Virus record (IMG/VR): IMGVR_UViG_3300009422_000020
Span: 1 to 34,432 of that record
Length of the DNA: 34,432 nucleotides
Strand: one strand, 5' to 3'
Source of the DNA: a virus
A program made the position numbers and the translations under genes. A model generated the notes under the pieces. The model searched no databases, was not told the DNA's origin, and worked only from the letters and a program-made list of their open reading frames with translations. Shown here in pieces: positions 16,034 through 23,926 of the stretch. Numbering within the stretch: the stretch's first letter is position 1; each line of letters starts with the position of its first letter.

Positions 16034-16947
16034 TGTTTAATAAATTATACGTAGAAAAGTATAGACCTAAAACGTTATCAGATTTGGTATTATCTGATAG
16101 TAATAGAAAGTATTTTGAATCTATTACTGAAGAGATACCAAATCTGCTTTTTGTTGGTACACCTGGTTTAGGTAAAACTACATTAGCTAGAATATTAGTA
16201 AATGATATTTTACAGTGTCAATACCTTTATATTAATGCTTCTGATGAAAATGGTATTGATACGATACGCTCTAAGGTAGTTGGCTTTAGTCAGACTAAGT
16301 CTCTTGATGGGAAACATAAAGTAGTCATCTTAGATGAGGCTGATGGTATTACCCTCGACGGGCAACGCGCACTACGTAATACAATGGAAGAATATAGTGG
16401 TATGACTCGGTTTATACTTACAGCAAATTATAAGCATAAAATTATACCTGCTATTCAAAGTAGAACACAATTCTTCGACTTAATGCCTCCGTTTGATGAT
16501 GTAGTTAAAAGAGTTGTTGAAATAGTGAAGCAGGAAGGTATTAAGATTGAAACTGATCAGAAACCTAATTTTGTGAATGTAATTAAACAAAGTTACCCTG
16601 ATATTCGTAAAGTATTAAATAGTATTCAAAAAGCTACTATTAGTAATATCTTTACAATTGACCATAGTGTAGATAGTAAAGATATAGTTATTGTTATACA
16701 TAAGCACATTATATCTAAAGATTCTTTAAAGCTAAGAAAGTATCTAATTGAAAATGAAAACGAGTTTCAGGGTGATTACCATAACTTAATGAAGCAGTAC
16801 TTAAATTATGTATACGCTTCTAGTTTAGATGATAATAAAAAACGTCAATATATAGTTACTATTTCAGATCATATGTATAAAGACGTATTTGTATTAGATA
16901 AAGAGATTAATGCGTTTGCATGCTGGGTCAATCTCGAGAAGATTTAA
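16033..16947 (+). CDS. gp44: Clamp loader large subunit, T4 gp44-like AAA+ ATPase
   Basis: This ATPase opens and loads the sliding clamp (gp45) for phage DNA polymerase. In T4 the clamp also activates late transcription. At 304 aa it is close to T4 gp44 (319). Features are the N-terminal VEKYRPKTLSDLV, Walker A GTPGLGKTT (42-50), Walker B VVILDEADG (97-105), sensor 1 LTAN (129-132) and the arginine-finger motif as SRT (143-145; SRC in many relatives). The C-terminal collar domain follows. The small subunit gp62 and the clamp are not next to it in this window. The start is coupled to the microprotein frame. It is an isolated replication gene within a structural region. Confidence 0.95.
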   Translation: MFNKLYVEKYRPKTLSDLVLSDSNRKYFESITEEIPNLLFVGTPGLGKTTLARILVNDILQCQYLYINASDENGIDTIRSKVVGFSQTKSLDGKHKVVILDEADGITLDGQRALRNTMEEYSGMTRFILTANYKHKIIPAIQSRTQFFDLMPPFDDVVKRVVEIVKQEGIKIETDQKPNFVNVIKQSYPDIRKVLNSIQKATISNIFTIDHSVDSKDIVIVIHKHIISKDSLKLRKYLIENENEFQGDYHNLMKQYLNYVYASSLDDNKKRQYIVTISDHMYKDVFVLDKEINAFACWVNLEKI

Positions 16948-16954
16948 TTAAATA
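16947..16954 (+). promoter_or_regulatory. Late-promoter-like ATTAAATA
   Basis: Five bases before the ATG at 16960, overlapping the gp44 stop codon. It lies in the 17-base sequence (16942-16958) identical to 4782-4798. Confidence 0.5.
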
Positions 16955-16959
16955 ATTAA

Positions 16960-17397
16960 ATGAAACATGATTTAAACCTAATAGCTGAACAATATGATGT
17001 AGTTTGTGAAGAAAGAAGAAAACGCAATGCAGTTGACAATCTTCAAACAGCTCTTGATGTACTTGGTCTAGATCCTATATTAGGTGTCGGCCCTGCCGCA
17101 GACACAGTAAATGTCGTAATATCTGCACTCAGATCCGGATTAGCTTTAGCAAAAAAAGAGAATGATATAGCTAAAGAACATATAGTTAACGCTGGTATAT
17201 CCGCTATATCTTTAATACCATTTGCAGATGTAATTAAAATATTAAAATTCCGTAAATTAGGTAAACTCGCAAGGCCAGCAACTAAGTTAGCTGTTGTAGG
17301 AGGTAGAGCTGCTAAAGTATACGGTGCGAAAAAGAAACTAGAGAGAATTGCTAATTCTAAATCTGAAAAATCAGATCAAGATAGTATCGATATCTAG
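16960..17397 (+). CDS. Small protein with pre-toxin-like helical hairpin
   Basis: A 145-aa basic protein of unknown function. Residues 31-75 read ALDVLGLDPILGVGPAADTV, then NVVISALRSGLALAKKEN, followed by a helix with HIVNAGISAISLIPFADVIK. This pattern (a Gly-x-Gly-x-x-AD turn, N-x-x-I-x-ALR, then A-x-SLIPF) is like the hydrophobic helical linker found before C-terminal toxin domains in polymorphic toxins and in some phage virion proteins (recalled family knowledge, not searched). The rest is Lys/Arg-rich (KFRKLGKLARPATKLAVVGG). The N-terminus MKHDLNLIAEQYDVV contains I-A-E, resembling a T4 prohead-protease site. It may be a capsid-internal, ejected protein (inference). It has its own late-promoter-like motif. 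Confidence 0.65.
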   Translation: MKHDLNLIAEQYDVVCEERRKRNAVDNLQTALDVLGLDPILGVGPAADTVNVVISALRSGLALAKKENDIAKEHIVNAGISAISLIPFADVIKILKFRKLGKLARPATKLAVVGGRAAKVYGAKKKLERIANSKSEKSDQDSIDI

Positions 17398-17408
17398 AAT
17401 TAGCAATT
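17346..17408. terminator. 14-bp perfect inverted repeat at convergent gene ends
   Basis: AATTGCTAATTCTA (17346-17359) pairs perfectly with TAGAATTAGCAATT (17395-17408). The 35-base interval contains a smaller stem, ATCTGA (17361-17366) and TCAGAT (17371-17376). The structure covers the last codons of the 145-aa gene and the end of the convergent minus-strand gene, so it could stop transcription from both sides. T-runs are short, so it may instead block exonucleases or RNA polymerase read-through. Confidence 0.6.
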
Positions 17409-17675
17409 TTCTTCGTCGCTAATCTTTATTTGATCTGCTTTATTTAAAGCAGCTTGTCCAAGTTTTTGAAGCTGCTCTGATGTAAGGTAGTTTAAAGCTT
17501 TCATTAAACCATCAAGTCCGATACCGGCGGTTTTTGCTGCTACTCCAGTTGCTGCTAATCCAACTTTACCAATCGTTTTACCAGCCATTTTAGCACCGCT
17601 TTTAGCAACGTCACCGAAACCTTCTTGCACTTGTGTGTAGGCTTCTTCTATTAGTTGAGTGTCCTTATTTTTCAT
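17400..17675 (-). CDS. Small Gly/Ala-rich helical protein, possible capsid-internal protein
   Basis: A 91-aa product from the ATG at 17675. A longer frame could start at 17720, but that would overlap the upstream gene, whereas this ATG has a good Shine-Dalgarno (AAAGG, minus strand, 17688-17684) eight bases away and lies four bases after the upstream stop. It begins MKNKDTQLIEEAYTQVQEGF. I-E-E before A resembles the T4 gp21 protease consensus (I/L-x-E then A/G/S) and the N-terminal targeting segments of T4 internal proteins. The middle is amphipathic and Gly/Ala/Lys-rich (AKMAGKTIGKVGLAATGVAA). The acidic end is SDEENC. Function unknown. Confidence 0.6.
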   Translation of the reverse strand: MKNKDTQLIEEAYTQVQEGFGDVAKSGAKMAGKTIGKVGLAATGVAAKTAGIGLDGLMKALNYLTSEQLQKLGQAALNKADQIKISDEENC

Positions 17676-17679
17676 AAAA

Positions 17680-18261
17680 TTAACCTTTAATTGGTATATA
17701 CTGCGAAGTATAACTTTCATTAACTGCGGGTGATTTAGTCGCTGGGGATGAAGGAATCTTAGTATTTTGACGTGCGTTGGAGAGGTTTGTCTTTTTAAGG
17801 CTATCCCCTTGTTGTGTCATTGTTTGTTGTTGCTCTTCATTCTCTTCTGCTTCTTTTGGATCAATTTGTACCTTGTTGTCGTATACTGTATCAGGGTCAA
17901 CTGGCGTCCTATTGATATCGGCATCAATAGGTTCAAGCATATCACTCGTGACCGTAACTTGACCTTGCTGATCTGTTAAACCATTAGCTAATTCCTTTGC
18001 AACAGTAATATAGAAAAAATTCCCCCTATTATCACTGTTACCTGGTGCCGATGAAGGGTATTCAGTAGATATATTTTTTACTTTATAATTACCATTTGAA
18101 TTAAAATAATCAGCAATATATTTTTGCTGTTCTTTATTTTGATTCTTATAACCCTCTTTAGATTTATAATCACTAGCTAATTTAACTAAACCACCGGTAG
18201 TGAAGCCGCTATTCATCTGTTTTTGAATATTTTCTATTAAATTTAAGAATTTCTTTGCCAT
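17680..18261 (-). CDS. Unidentified 193-aa protein
   Basis: No family is recognised. The N-terminus is helical and basic (MAKKFLNLIENIQKQMNSGF). Next comes a mixed domain (YITVAKELANGLTDQQGQVT), and the C-terminal third is polar and probably disordered, Gln/Glu/Asn/Pro/Ser-rich (EAEENEEQQQTMTQQGDS). The domain before the tail has DNRGNFFYITVAK, a possible beta-hairpin. It is first in a two-gene minus-strand operon with the 91-aa protein four bases downstream. A perfect TATAAATA lies upstream, and it diverges from the 491-aa structural gene. Likely expressed late, possibly a virion protein (inference). Confidence 0.6.
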   Translation of the reverse strand: MAKKFLNLIENIQKQMNSGFTTGGLVKLASDYKSKEGYKNQNKEQQKYIADYFNSNGNYKVKNISTEYPSSAPGNSDNRGNFFYITVAKELANGLTDQQGQVTVTSDMLEPIDADINRTPVDPDTVYDNKVQIDPKEAEENEEQQQTMTQQGDSLKKTNLSNARQNTKIPSSPATKSPAVNESYTSQYIPIKG

Positions 18262-18265
18262 AATA

Positions 18266-18273
18266 TATTTATA
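18266..18273 (-). promoter_or_regulatory. Late promoter TATAAATA (minus strand)
   Basis: A perfect consensus on the minus strand, four bases before the ATG at 18261. An overlapping CATAAATA (18272-18279) would give a 10-base gap. The close spacing of the first copy suggests either a leaderless start or use of the second copy. Confidence 0.6.
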
Positions 18274-18316
18274 TTTATGTTAACTAATAGTTTTTTCTAT
18301 AGATTTCAGTGCTGAT

Positions 18317-18324
18317 TATAAATA
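18317..18324 (+). promoter_or_regulatory. Late promoter TATAAATA
   Basis: A perfect consensus six bases before the ATG at 18331. With the minus-strand copy it makes the 69-base intergenic region a divergent late-promoter pair. Confidence 0.75.
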
Positions 18325-18330
18325 TTATAA

Positions 18331-19806
18331 ATGGCTAACGAAATTAATATATTTGCAAATTTTGATACAACTGCAGTAATTGACCCAGAAAGAGAATATT
18401 ATAATTTACCTCGAAATAATTTACCTGTAGTAAATCAAATTACAGCCGCGGCTAGACTTACGATTCGAAATAATGCCCCTCTTACTCCCCTTAGTGGTAT
18501 GGGTCAATTGAAATTTTCTACCACAGGTATCGATGGGTATGGTTACGATGATCAAACATTCAATTTTGATAAAAATTATTTTTCAAATCAAATTATATAT
18601 TTTACTGTCAGGGTTAAAACTTTAACTGATTACCCAGCTAAATACGTTAATATTTTAAATTTAGGAGATGGTATTTTTGAAGACAATACTATAAAAGTAG
18701 ATTTAGTTGATAGTTTCAATAATACGTTAGCAGCTACAATTTCTAGTGATTTTGGATTACTTTCTTCTTCATCGGGTGGGTTTTTTAAAGGAGCTTTCAG
18801 TTATAATGGTATTGGTAATAATCTTAAAGTTATTGCAAAAGCAAATTCAGATGCACGTCCTCTCTCCGGTGAAAGTACTACATTTAATATAGTTTCTAGT
18901 GGAAATACTAAAGAGTTTCGTAAAATAAATGAAGATAATAATCAAAAACAAAACTTTTTAGATTACCTTTATCAACCAAATTTAAAAAATAACCCTAAAT
19001 TCTTTATTGATATAATAGGTCAGATTGTAGGGGATGAAAAGAACCCTAATACTTTAGGTGTTAAAGTTTACGAAAAAATATCTAATTACCTTTTAAATTC
19101 AGGTGATATAGATTATGCTAATGTAGATAATTTAATTAGTAATTTAAAATTGATTGATAGTAATGTAAATAAATTTTCAAACGCATACCCAGCAAGTTTA
19201 AAGCGAATTGTTGACTTTTTTAGTGTTAATCGTTCTAAACTAATACCTATAAAAAATAATTTTAATCAAGATTTTGACAATAAAAATAGACCTAATACCG
19301 GTAGGGGTAAAAATCTTGGAACTGAAGTAAAACTTTCCGATACTCTTTCTGGTGGAGATAATTTTAAACCAATAGTGGCTTATGAAAAATTTAGTAAAAG
19401 GTATATAATGCTTAATACTGATCCAACAAGTTCATTTGGTTTTAGATATTTAGGACCTAATAAAACTTTTCAAATATCATCATATAATAAAAATTGGGGT
19501 TGGGGATTAGTATTACCTAAAGAAATTGCTAATTTTACATACATGTTAGATATTACAGGTAATAATTTAGTACTACAAGATGGTTTCAGAATTTTAAATG
19601 AAGTTGATGGTATATCGACCGATGAAATATTAAAATATTATACATTTTATAGTTATATTTCAACTACTAACGATAGTAATTTATTTGCATTTTATGATGA
19701 TTCTAATATAAACTCTACTAGTGATATAACATCATTAAGTGCAATTAACAATAGTATTGATGAAATATTGCTTAAAGATATATATTCTGGAACTAAATTA
19801 ATTTAA
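18331..19806 (+). CDS. Large structural protein, baseplate- or appendage-type
   Basis: A 491-aa protein, rich in Asn, Ser, Thr and aromatics, like phage baseplate and fibre proteins. The first 200 residues look like an all-beta domain (FTVRVKTLTDYPAKYVNILN, DLVDSFNNTLAATISSDFG). The middle is helical (PKFFIDIIGQIVGDEKNPNT, YPASLKRIVDFFSVNRSKLI). The last 130 residues return to beta (GWGLVLPKEIANFTYMLDIT, YYTFYSYIST). I cannot place it in a T4 gene family. It is first in a plus-strand block of large virion proteins and has its own perfect late promoter. Likely a baseplate-peripheral or fibre-attachment protein (inference). Confidence 0.65.
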   Translation: MANEINIFANFDTTAVIDPEREYYNLPRNNLPVVNQITAAARLTIRNNAPLTPLSGMGQLKFSTTGIDGYGYDDQTFNFDKNYFSNQIIYFTVRVKTLTDYPAKYVNILNLGDGIFEDNTIKVDLVDSFNNTLAATISSDFGLLSSSSGGFFKGAFSYNGIGNNLKVIAKANSDARPLSGESTTFNIVSSGNTKEFRKINEDNNQKQNFLDYLYQPNLKNNPKFFIDIIGQIVGDEKNPNTLGVKVYEKISNYLLNSGDIDYANVDNLISNLKLIDSNVNKFSNAYPASLKRIVDFFSVNRSKLIPIKNNFNQDFDNKNRPNTGRGKNLGTEVKLSDTLSGGDNFKPIVAYEKFSKRYIMLNTDPTSSFGFRYLGPNKTFQISSYNKNWGWGLVLPKEIANFTYMLDITGNNLVLQDGFRILNEVDGISTDEILKYYTFYSYISTTNDSNLFAFYDDSNINSTSDITSLSAINNSIDEILLKDIYSGTKLI

Positions 19807-19866
19807 TTGAATTATTGTACTTATGTTTTAAATACATGTATATGGAAATTGATATATAATTTTCAT

Positions 19867-19874
19867 TATAAATA
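19867..19874 (+). promoter_or_regulatory. Late promoter TATAAATA
   Basis: A perfect consensus seven bases before the ATG at 19882. The surrounding ATTATAAATATT is identical to that before the 18331 gene. Confidence 0.75.
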
Positions 19875-19881
19875 TTAATAA

Positions 19882-22800
19882 ATGTCTTTATCAGCTACAT
19901 ATCACGATTTAAGTGCTTTTACACCTATCTATTTTAAAGATGAGGATAATAAGATAGAATTTATTAATCAAGATAAATTCACCTTACAAGGCCTTAACCT
20001 ATTAACTTATAATATTAATAAAAGTGCTAATGATAGTTTTGTAAAAAATTATACAGTCAATAATTTAATAACAAATAAAAATTCTAATGATATATTTACA
20101 TTATCAAATAAAATAGATACACAAGACTTAAACACAAGGTTAGTTTTTAAAAGTACACAAAATTCAGTAAGTGCTGGCTTTTTTACACAAGTTATAACTA
20201 CAAGAGATGATAAAGATTCAATAATAATTTTTGATATAGATTTATCCTCTATTAAGCTTGCACGGACTTTTAGTGATAAATTTTTAGTAGATTTCATAGA
20301 TAATAATTTTTGTACAGTTTCATTATTCGATGGTAAAGTGCCTAAATTTATGTTTGCTGGTGGTGCTGAGAATTTAATATTTAAATTTTTAAACCCGACC
20401 CAGATCCCATTAACTGCTAATTACTATTTTAATTATTTTTACGACGCAAATAGTAATGCATTAAGACTTTATAAAGATAATAATATTGTAACAACAATTA
20501 CAACAATTCTTACTACTAATGTAAGGGCGATTTCAACAAACGCGACTGATGGAAATGTATTTATAACCAAAACCCTTTCAACAATTATACCTACTTTAGG
20601 ATTAAGCGGTCTTAATCCTAATACTATACGTAATGGTACGATAAGAGTAGATAATGAACTTAATTTATTAAACACTAATAATATAGACCAGTTTGTATAT
20701 TACGATTACAATGAAGGTAATAAACTTTCTGAGGACACACTTAGTGGTATTAATTATGATTTCTTGACTTATTATACCTATTCAAATATTATTAGTGCAG
20801 ATAAAACTTTTGCTAATTTAAATTTCTTTAATTTAAAAAATCATATTTCTGACAATAATGTTACATATGGGGGACCATTAGAAAATAGAGACGATAATTT
20901 AGAATATAGAGGCAGAGAGTATCAAAATTTTACAAATCAAACCAGTAAAGAAAAAGATTATGATAATATATCTTTAAACTATACATTTTTCGATAAAGAA
21001 TATAAAATTGGTTCTAAAGGTTATACACAATTTACTTTACCAGATAATTTATTCCCCTTTAGAAAAATTAATATTAATGATACCGGTCTAGCTTTAAATG
21101 GTTCTTTTGCAGCATCAAACCCTTATTTTAGTGATAAAGTCTTTAAACTTACTGATAAAAATAAAAATAATTTACAAAGTAGCTTTATTGAAGATGAAGA
21201 GTTTTTAGTATTGGAAAACGATGTAAGTTTATTTGTATTACAAAGCGGTGATTTATTTGGTTTTGAGACTATAAACAGTATAGAAGATAATGATATATTT
21301 GGAGATTATTTATGTACTTGGTTAAAAGGTGATGGTATTCAAAAAGGTGTGTGGTTTGATAGATATTATTTACCAAAAGAAAATTCGTATACTTTACCAT
21401 TTTCTGGTGAATTAAATCAATTTAATAATTCGACTCAAGCTGCTAAACATTTTGAAGATAATCAAACAGATTCAATTTACTTTGATTTAAAAAGTAATCT
21501 GACTTTTGAACCAAGTGCTTCTTACGGTTATCAACGTATCAATAAAAAGCAAATTGACACTTTTATTGATTCACAAAGTGATAAATTATTGGTAGATTCC
21601 TTTACAATCCAAACATCATCAGTACAATTACAGAATATAAATCAAGTTGATCTTAATACAATTAAAGGTTTTGATAATATAGACATAGAAGCCATACCAA
21701 ATAGGGATTTTAATATTGGGTTTGAGTTAGAATTAGATACATTATCGTCTCTTAATTCATTTCAACTTTTTGGTAACCTGTATGAGGATGGGTTTACATT
21801 TAGAAATAACCACTATTTTACACCATTTATTTTTATCCCGCAGGGTAATGAGCTGCATATTTATGATAATAATTTAAAATTATTGAGAACAAACAAATAT
21901 GATAGTACAGACAATATTATTGATGTTTTATATTTAGAACAAAATAATAATATAGTTTTAGTTTGTGATAATAAAATAATTAAAACTAATTTCTTTGGTG
22001 AAACATTAAATGAAAGAACTCCAGTTGTTGATGGTTTTACTAGTGATATAATATTAGAAATTATAAAGGGTTATAAGAGTAGAACCTATCACGGTTATAA
22101 TAATATATTCATAATAACAAATCAGTATCTTACAGAAAATTTTATTGTAGATTTAGATTTAAATAATCTTGTACCGACTGAAAATTTATCTTTACAGGGT
22201 CAGTATAAAAGTAATCCGCTATCTGCATCGCTTCATAGTATTATACCTGGACTAACCGGTAGTTATAGATATCTAATAGGTACAGAACCGAAAAAACTAA
22301 ATGAAAATGTTGCATGCTCATTAGACACTAATGATAGATTTATAGCTAGACAGAATATACCAGCAGAAGCTTTTTTAAATAGTCCTTCTTTATCAGCTGA
22401 CTTAAGCGGAGTCACCGACAAAGAGCTTGGTCTATCTGCACAGTCAGCCGGTATTATAAAAGGGCAATCTTTTGATGCAGGTTATATGTCACTTATTAGA
22501 TCAGCTACTGGGGACAGTGACTTCAATGGTTCCTTTTTGCAATTTTTCGACTTTATACAAGACGGTAAAGCTAGGATTATTTTCGATAATTTAGCCTTAT
22601 CTGATAAAGAAGATCCAATTTTAGATAGTATTAATAGTAGAATTTATGATATTAATTCAGTTGGCGATAGATTATTTGTCCAGTATGTGAATGTATCCGC
22701 AGGACAAGGCTTTTTGCAAGAATTTACACCGGAACGATTTAAATTATCAGCTTTTCAACTTAGTGAAACAGTACATACAGGTTATAAGATTGACTTTTTA

Positions 22801-23922
22801 GAAGAAAATAAAGAATTAAAAATAATGTCATTTGCAAGAGATTTATCTTCTAATATCGTAATAGATAAGATAAACGCTAATACCGGTACTATTGAAACGA
22901 CTAACACCTTAATATTAACAGGTGTCAATACTACTAAGCGTACAGTATATGTAGCTAACGAAGCTATTCCGGTCACACAATTAGTCAATGCAACCGAATC
23001 ACTAACTAGTCAGTACCCTAAAGGTATATACAAATACAGAAGAGTTGAAATTGATGAGTTTAATTCTATTATTAATTTCAATAGTAGTTTTACTACTAAA
23101 TTTGAACTGTTAAGTAATAATACACCTCTCTTTAATCCTATAAATTACTATGCAGTGGATCAAAAATATAGCAGTTATAGAGATCAGCTAATATTTAAGT
23201 TTAATCTTAATTCATTACTTGATATTAAAACTTTAACAGAACGTTGGGATCGAGCTGGTCCTCCTCTATCTGCTACTGGGTATGCTTCCTTTACTTGGAG
23301 TCACCCCGGTGCACCGTTGAGTGGTTGGGATGGTGAACTTGTACCAATAATAACTGAAGATGTTACCAACGTTGAGATAATATTTAGGGTACCTAATGTT
23401 TCAATAAAAAATTACTTTAATCTTGATTTAGATTTAAATGCAGGTAAAATTCAACTTTATAATAATGGTATAATAATTGGGAGTATAAGTTTTAATCCGA
23501 ATTTAATACCTATAGAAAGAATAATATACCCTGAGTTATTTATTAATAGTCAAAATATACGAAATACACCAATAGATAATATAATAAAAGATACTTCTTA
23601 TAATAGTTCAGGTGGTACTTTGAAAAATTTAAAAGTACATAATACATCGTTTAACCTGAGTTTAATAAATTATTTAGAACTGCAAACTAAATCGATCGAC
23701 CCGCTATATTTTAGAGTGCCAAGCGGTACCAGAAACAGTAATGAAGAAATTGATACTTTATTTACCTATAATATCCCAGGTAATACCAGTAATCATATTA
23801 AGGTTAACATTAAAGATATTGATATAAATAATGATATTAAAAAACAATTAGTAGAGTACTTGCAAAGTTCAGTAGAAATTTCTACCCCTTCACAACAAAA
23901 ATTAATTTATAACGTGGATTAA
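19882..23922 (+). CDS. Very large virion protein with lectin-like beta domains (1346 aa)
   Basis: The largest gene in the window, uninterrupted over 4 kb. Composition is Asn/Asp/Ser/Phe/Tyr-rich all-beta, as in adhesins. Residues about 690-720 (IIDVLYLEQNNNIVLVCDNK) look like beta-propeller blades. Residues about 1166-1260 (EIIFRVPNVSIKNYFNLDL, LNAGKIQLYNNGIIIGSISF, TLKNLKVHNTSFN) resemble a concanavalin/laminin-G-like sandwich, a common glycan-binding fold. Fold guesses come from sequence pattern only. There is no signal peptide, membrane segment or enzyme motif. The next gene follows after four bases without a promoter, so the pair is probably made together. Likely a baseplate-bound adhesin or long-fibre part (inference). 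Confidence 0.65.
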   Translation: MSLSATYHDLSAFTPIYFKDEDNKIEFINQDKFTLQGLNLLTYNINKSANDSFVKNYTVNNLITNKNSNDIFTLSNKIDTQDLNTRLVFKSTQNSVSAGFFTQVITTRDDKDSIIIFDIDLSSIKLARTFSDKFLVDFIDNNFCTVSLFDGKVPKFMFAGGAENLIFKFLNPTQIPLTANYYFNYFYDANSNALRLYKDNNIVTTITTILTTNVRAISTNATDGNVFITKTLSTIIPTLGLSGLNPNTIRNGTIRVDNELNLLNTNNIDQFVYYDYNEGNKLSEDTLSGINYDFLTYYTYSNIISADKTFANLNFFNLKNHISDNNVTYGGPLENRDDNLEYRGREYQNFTNQTSKEKDYDNISLNYTFFDKEYKIGSKGYTQFTLPDNLFPFRKININDTGLALNGSFAASNPYFSDKVFKLTDKNKNNLQSSFIEDEEFLVLENDVSLFVLQSGDLFGFETINSIEDNDIFGDYLCTWLKGDGIQKGVWFDRYYLPKENSYTLPFSGELNQFNNSTQAAKHFEDNQTDSIYFDLKSNLTFEPSASYGYQRINKKQIDTFIDSQSDKLLVDSFTIQTSSVQLQNINQVDLNTIKGFDNIDIEAIPNRDFNIGFELELDTLSSLNSFQLFGNLYEDGFTFRNNHYFTPFIFIPQGNELHIYDNNLKLLRTNKYDSTDNIIDVLYLEQNNNIVLVCDNKIIKTNFFGETLNERTPVVDGFTSDIILEIIKGYKSRTYHGYNNIFIITNQYLTENFIVDLDLNNLVPTENLSLQGQYKSNPLSASLHSIIPGLTGSYRYLIGTEPKKLNENVACSLDTNDRFIARQNIPAEAFLNSPSLSADLSGVTDKELGLSAQSAGIIKGQSFDAGYMSLIRSATGDSDFNGSFLQFFDFIQDGKARIIFDNLALSDKEDPILDSINSRIYDINSVGDRLFVQYVNVSAGQGFLQEFTPERFKLSAFQLSETVHTGYKIDFLEENKELKIMSFARDLSSNIVIDKINANTGTIETTNTLILTGVNTTKRTVYVANEAIPVTQLVNATESLTSQYPKGIYKYRRVEIDEFNSIINFNSSFTTKFELLSNNTPLFNPINYYAVDQKYSSYRDQLIFKFNLNSLLDIKTLTERWDRAGPPLSATGYASFTWSHPGAPLSGWDGELVPIITEDVTNVEIIFRVPNVSIKNYFNLDLDLNAGKIQLYNNGIIIGSISFNPNLIPIERIIYPELFINSQNIRNTPIDNIIKDTSYNSSGGTLKNLKVHNTSFNLSLINYLELQTKSIDPLYFRVPSGTRNSNEEIDTLFTYNIPGNTSNHIKVNIKDIDINNDIKKQLVEYLQSSVEISTPSQQKLIYNVD

Positions 23923-23926
23923 AAAT

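Noticed and set aside
17676-17720. N-terminal extension of the 91-aa minus-strand gene starting at 17720
   Set aside because: It would overlap the upstream gene by 41 bases, while the ATG at 17675 has a well-placed AAAGG and a typical start.
19807-19881. Possible tiny genes in the intergenic stretch
   Set aside because: The only ATG frames are seven codons or fewer; the region holds just the late promoter for the next gene and a TACATGTA palindrome.
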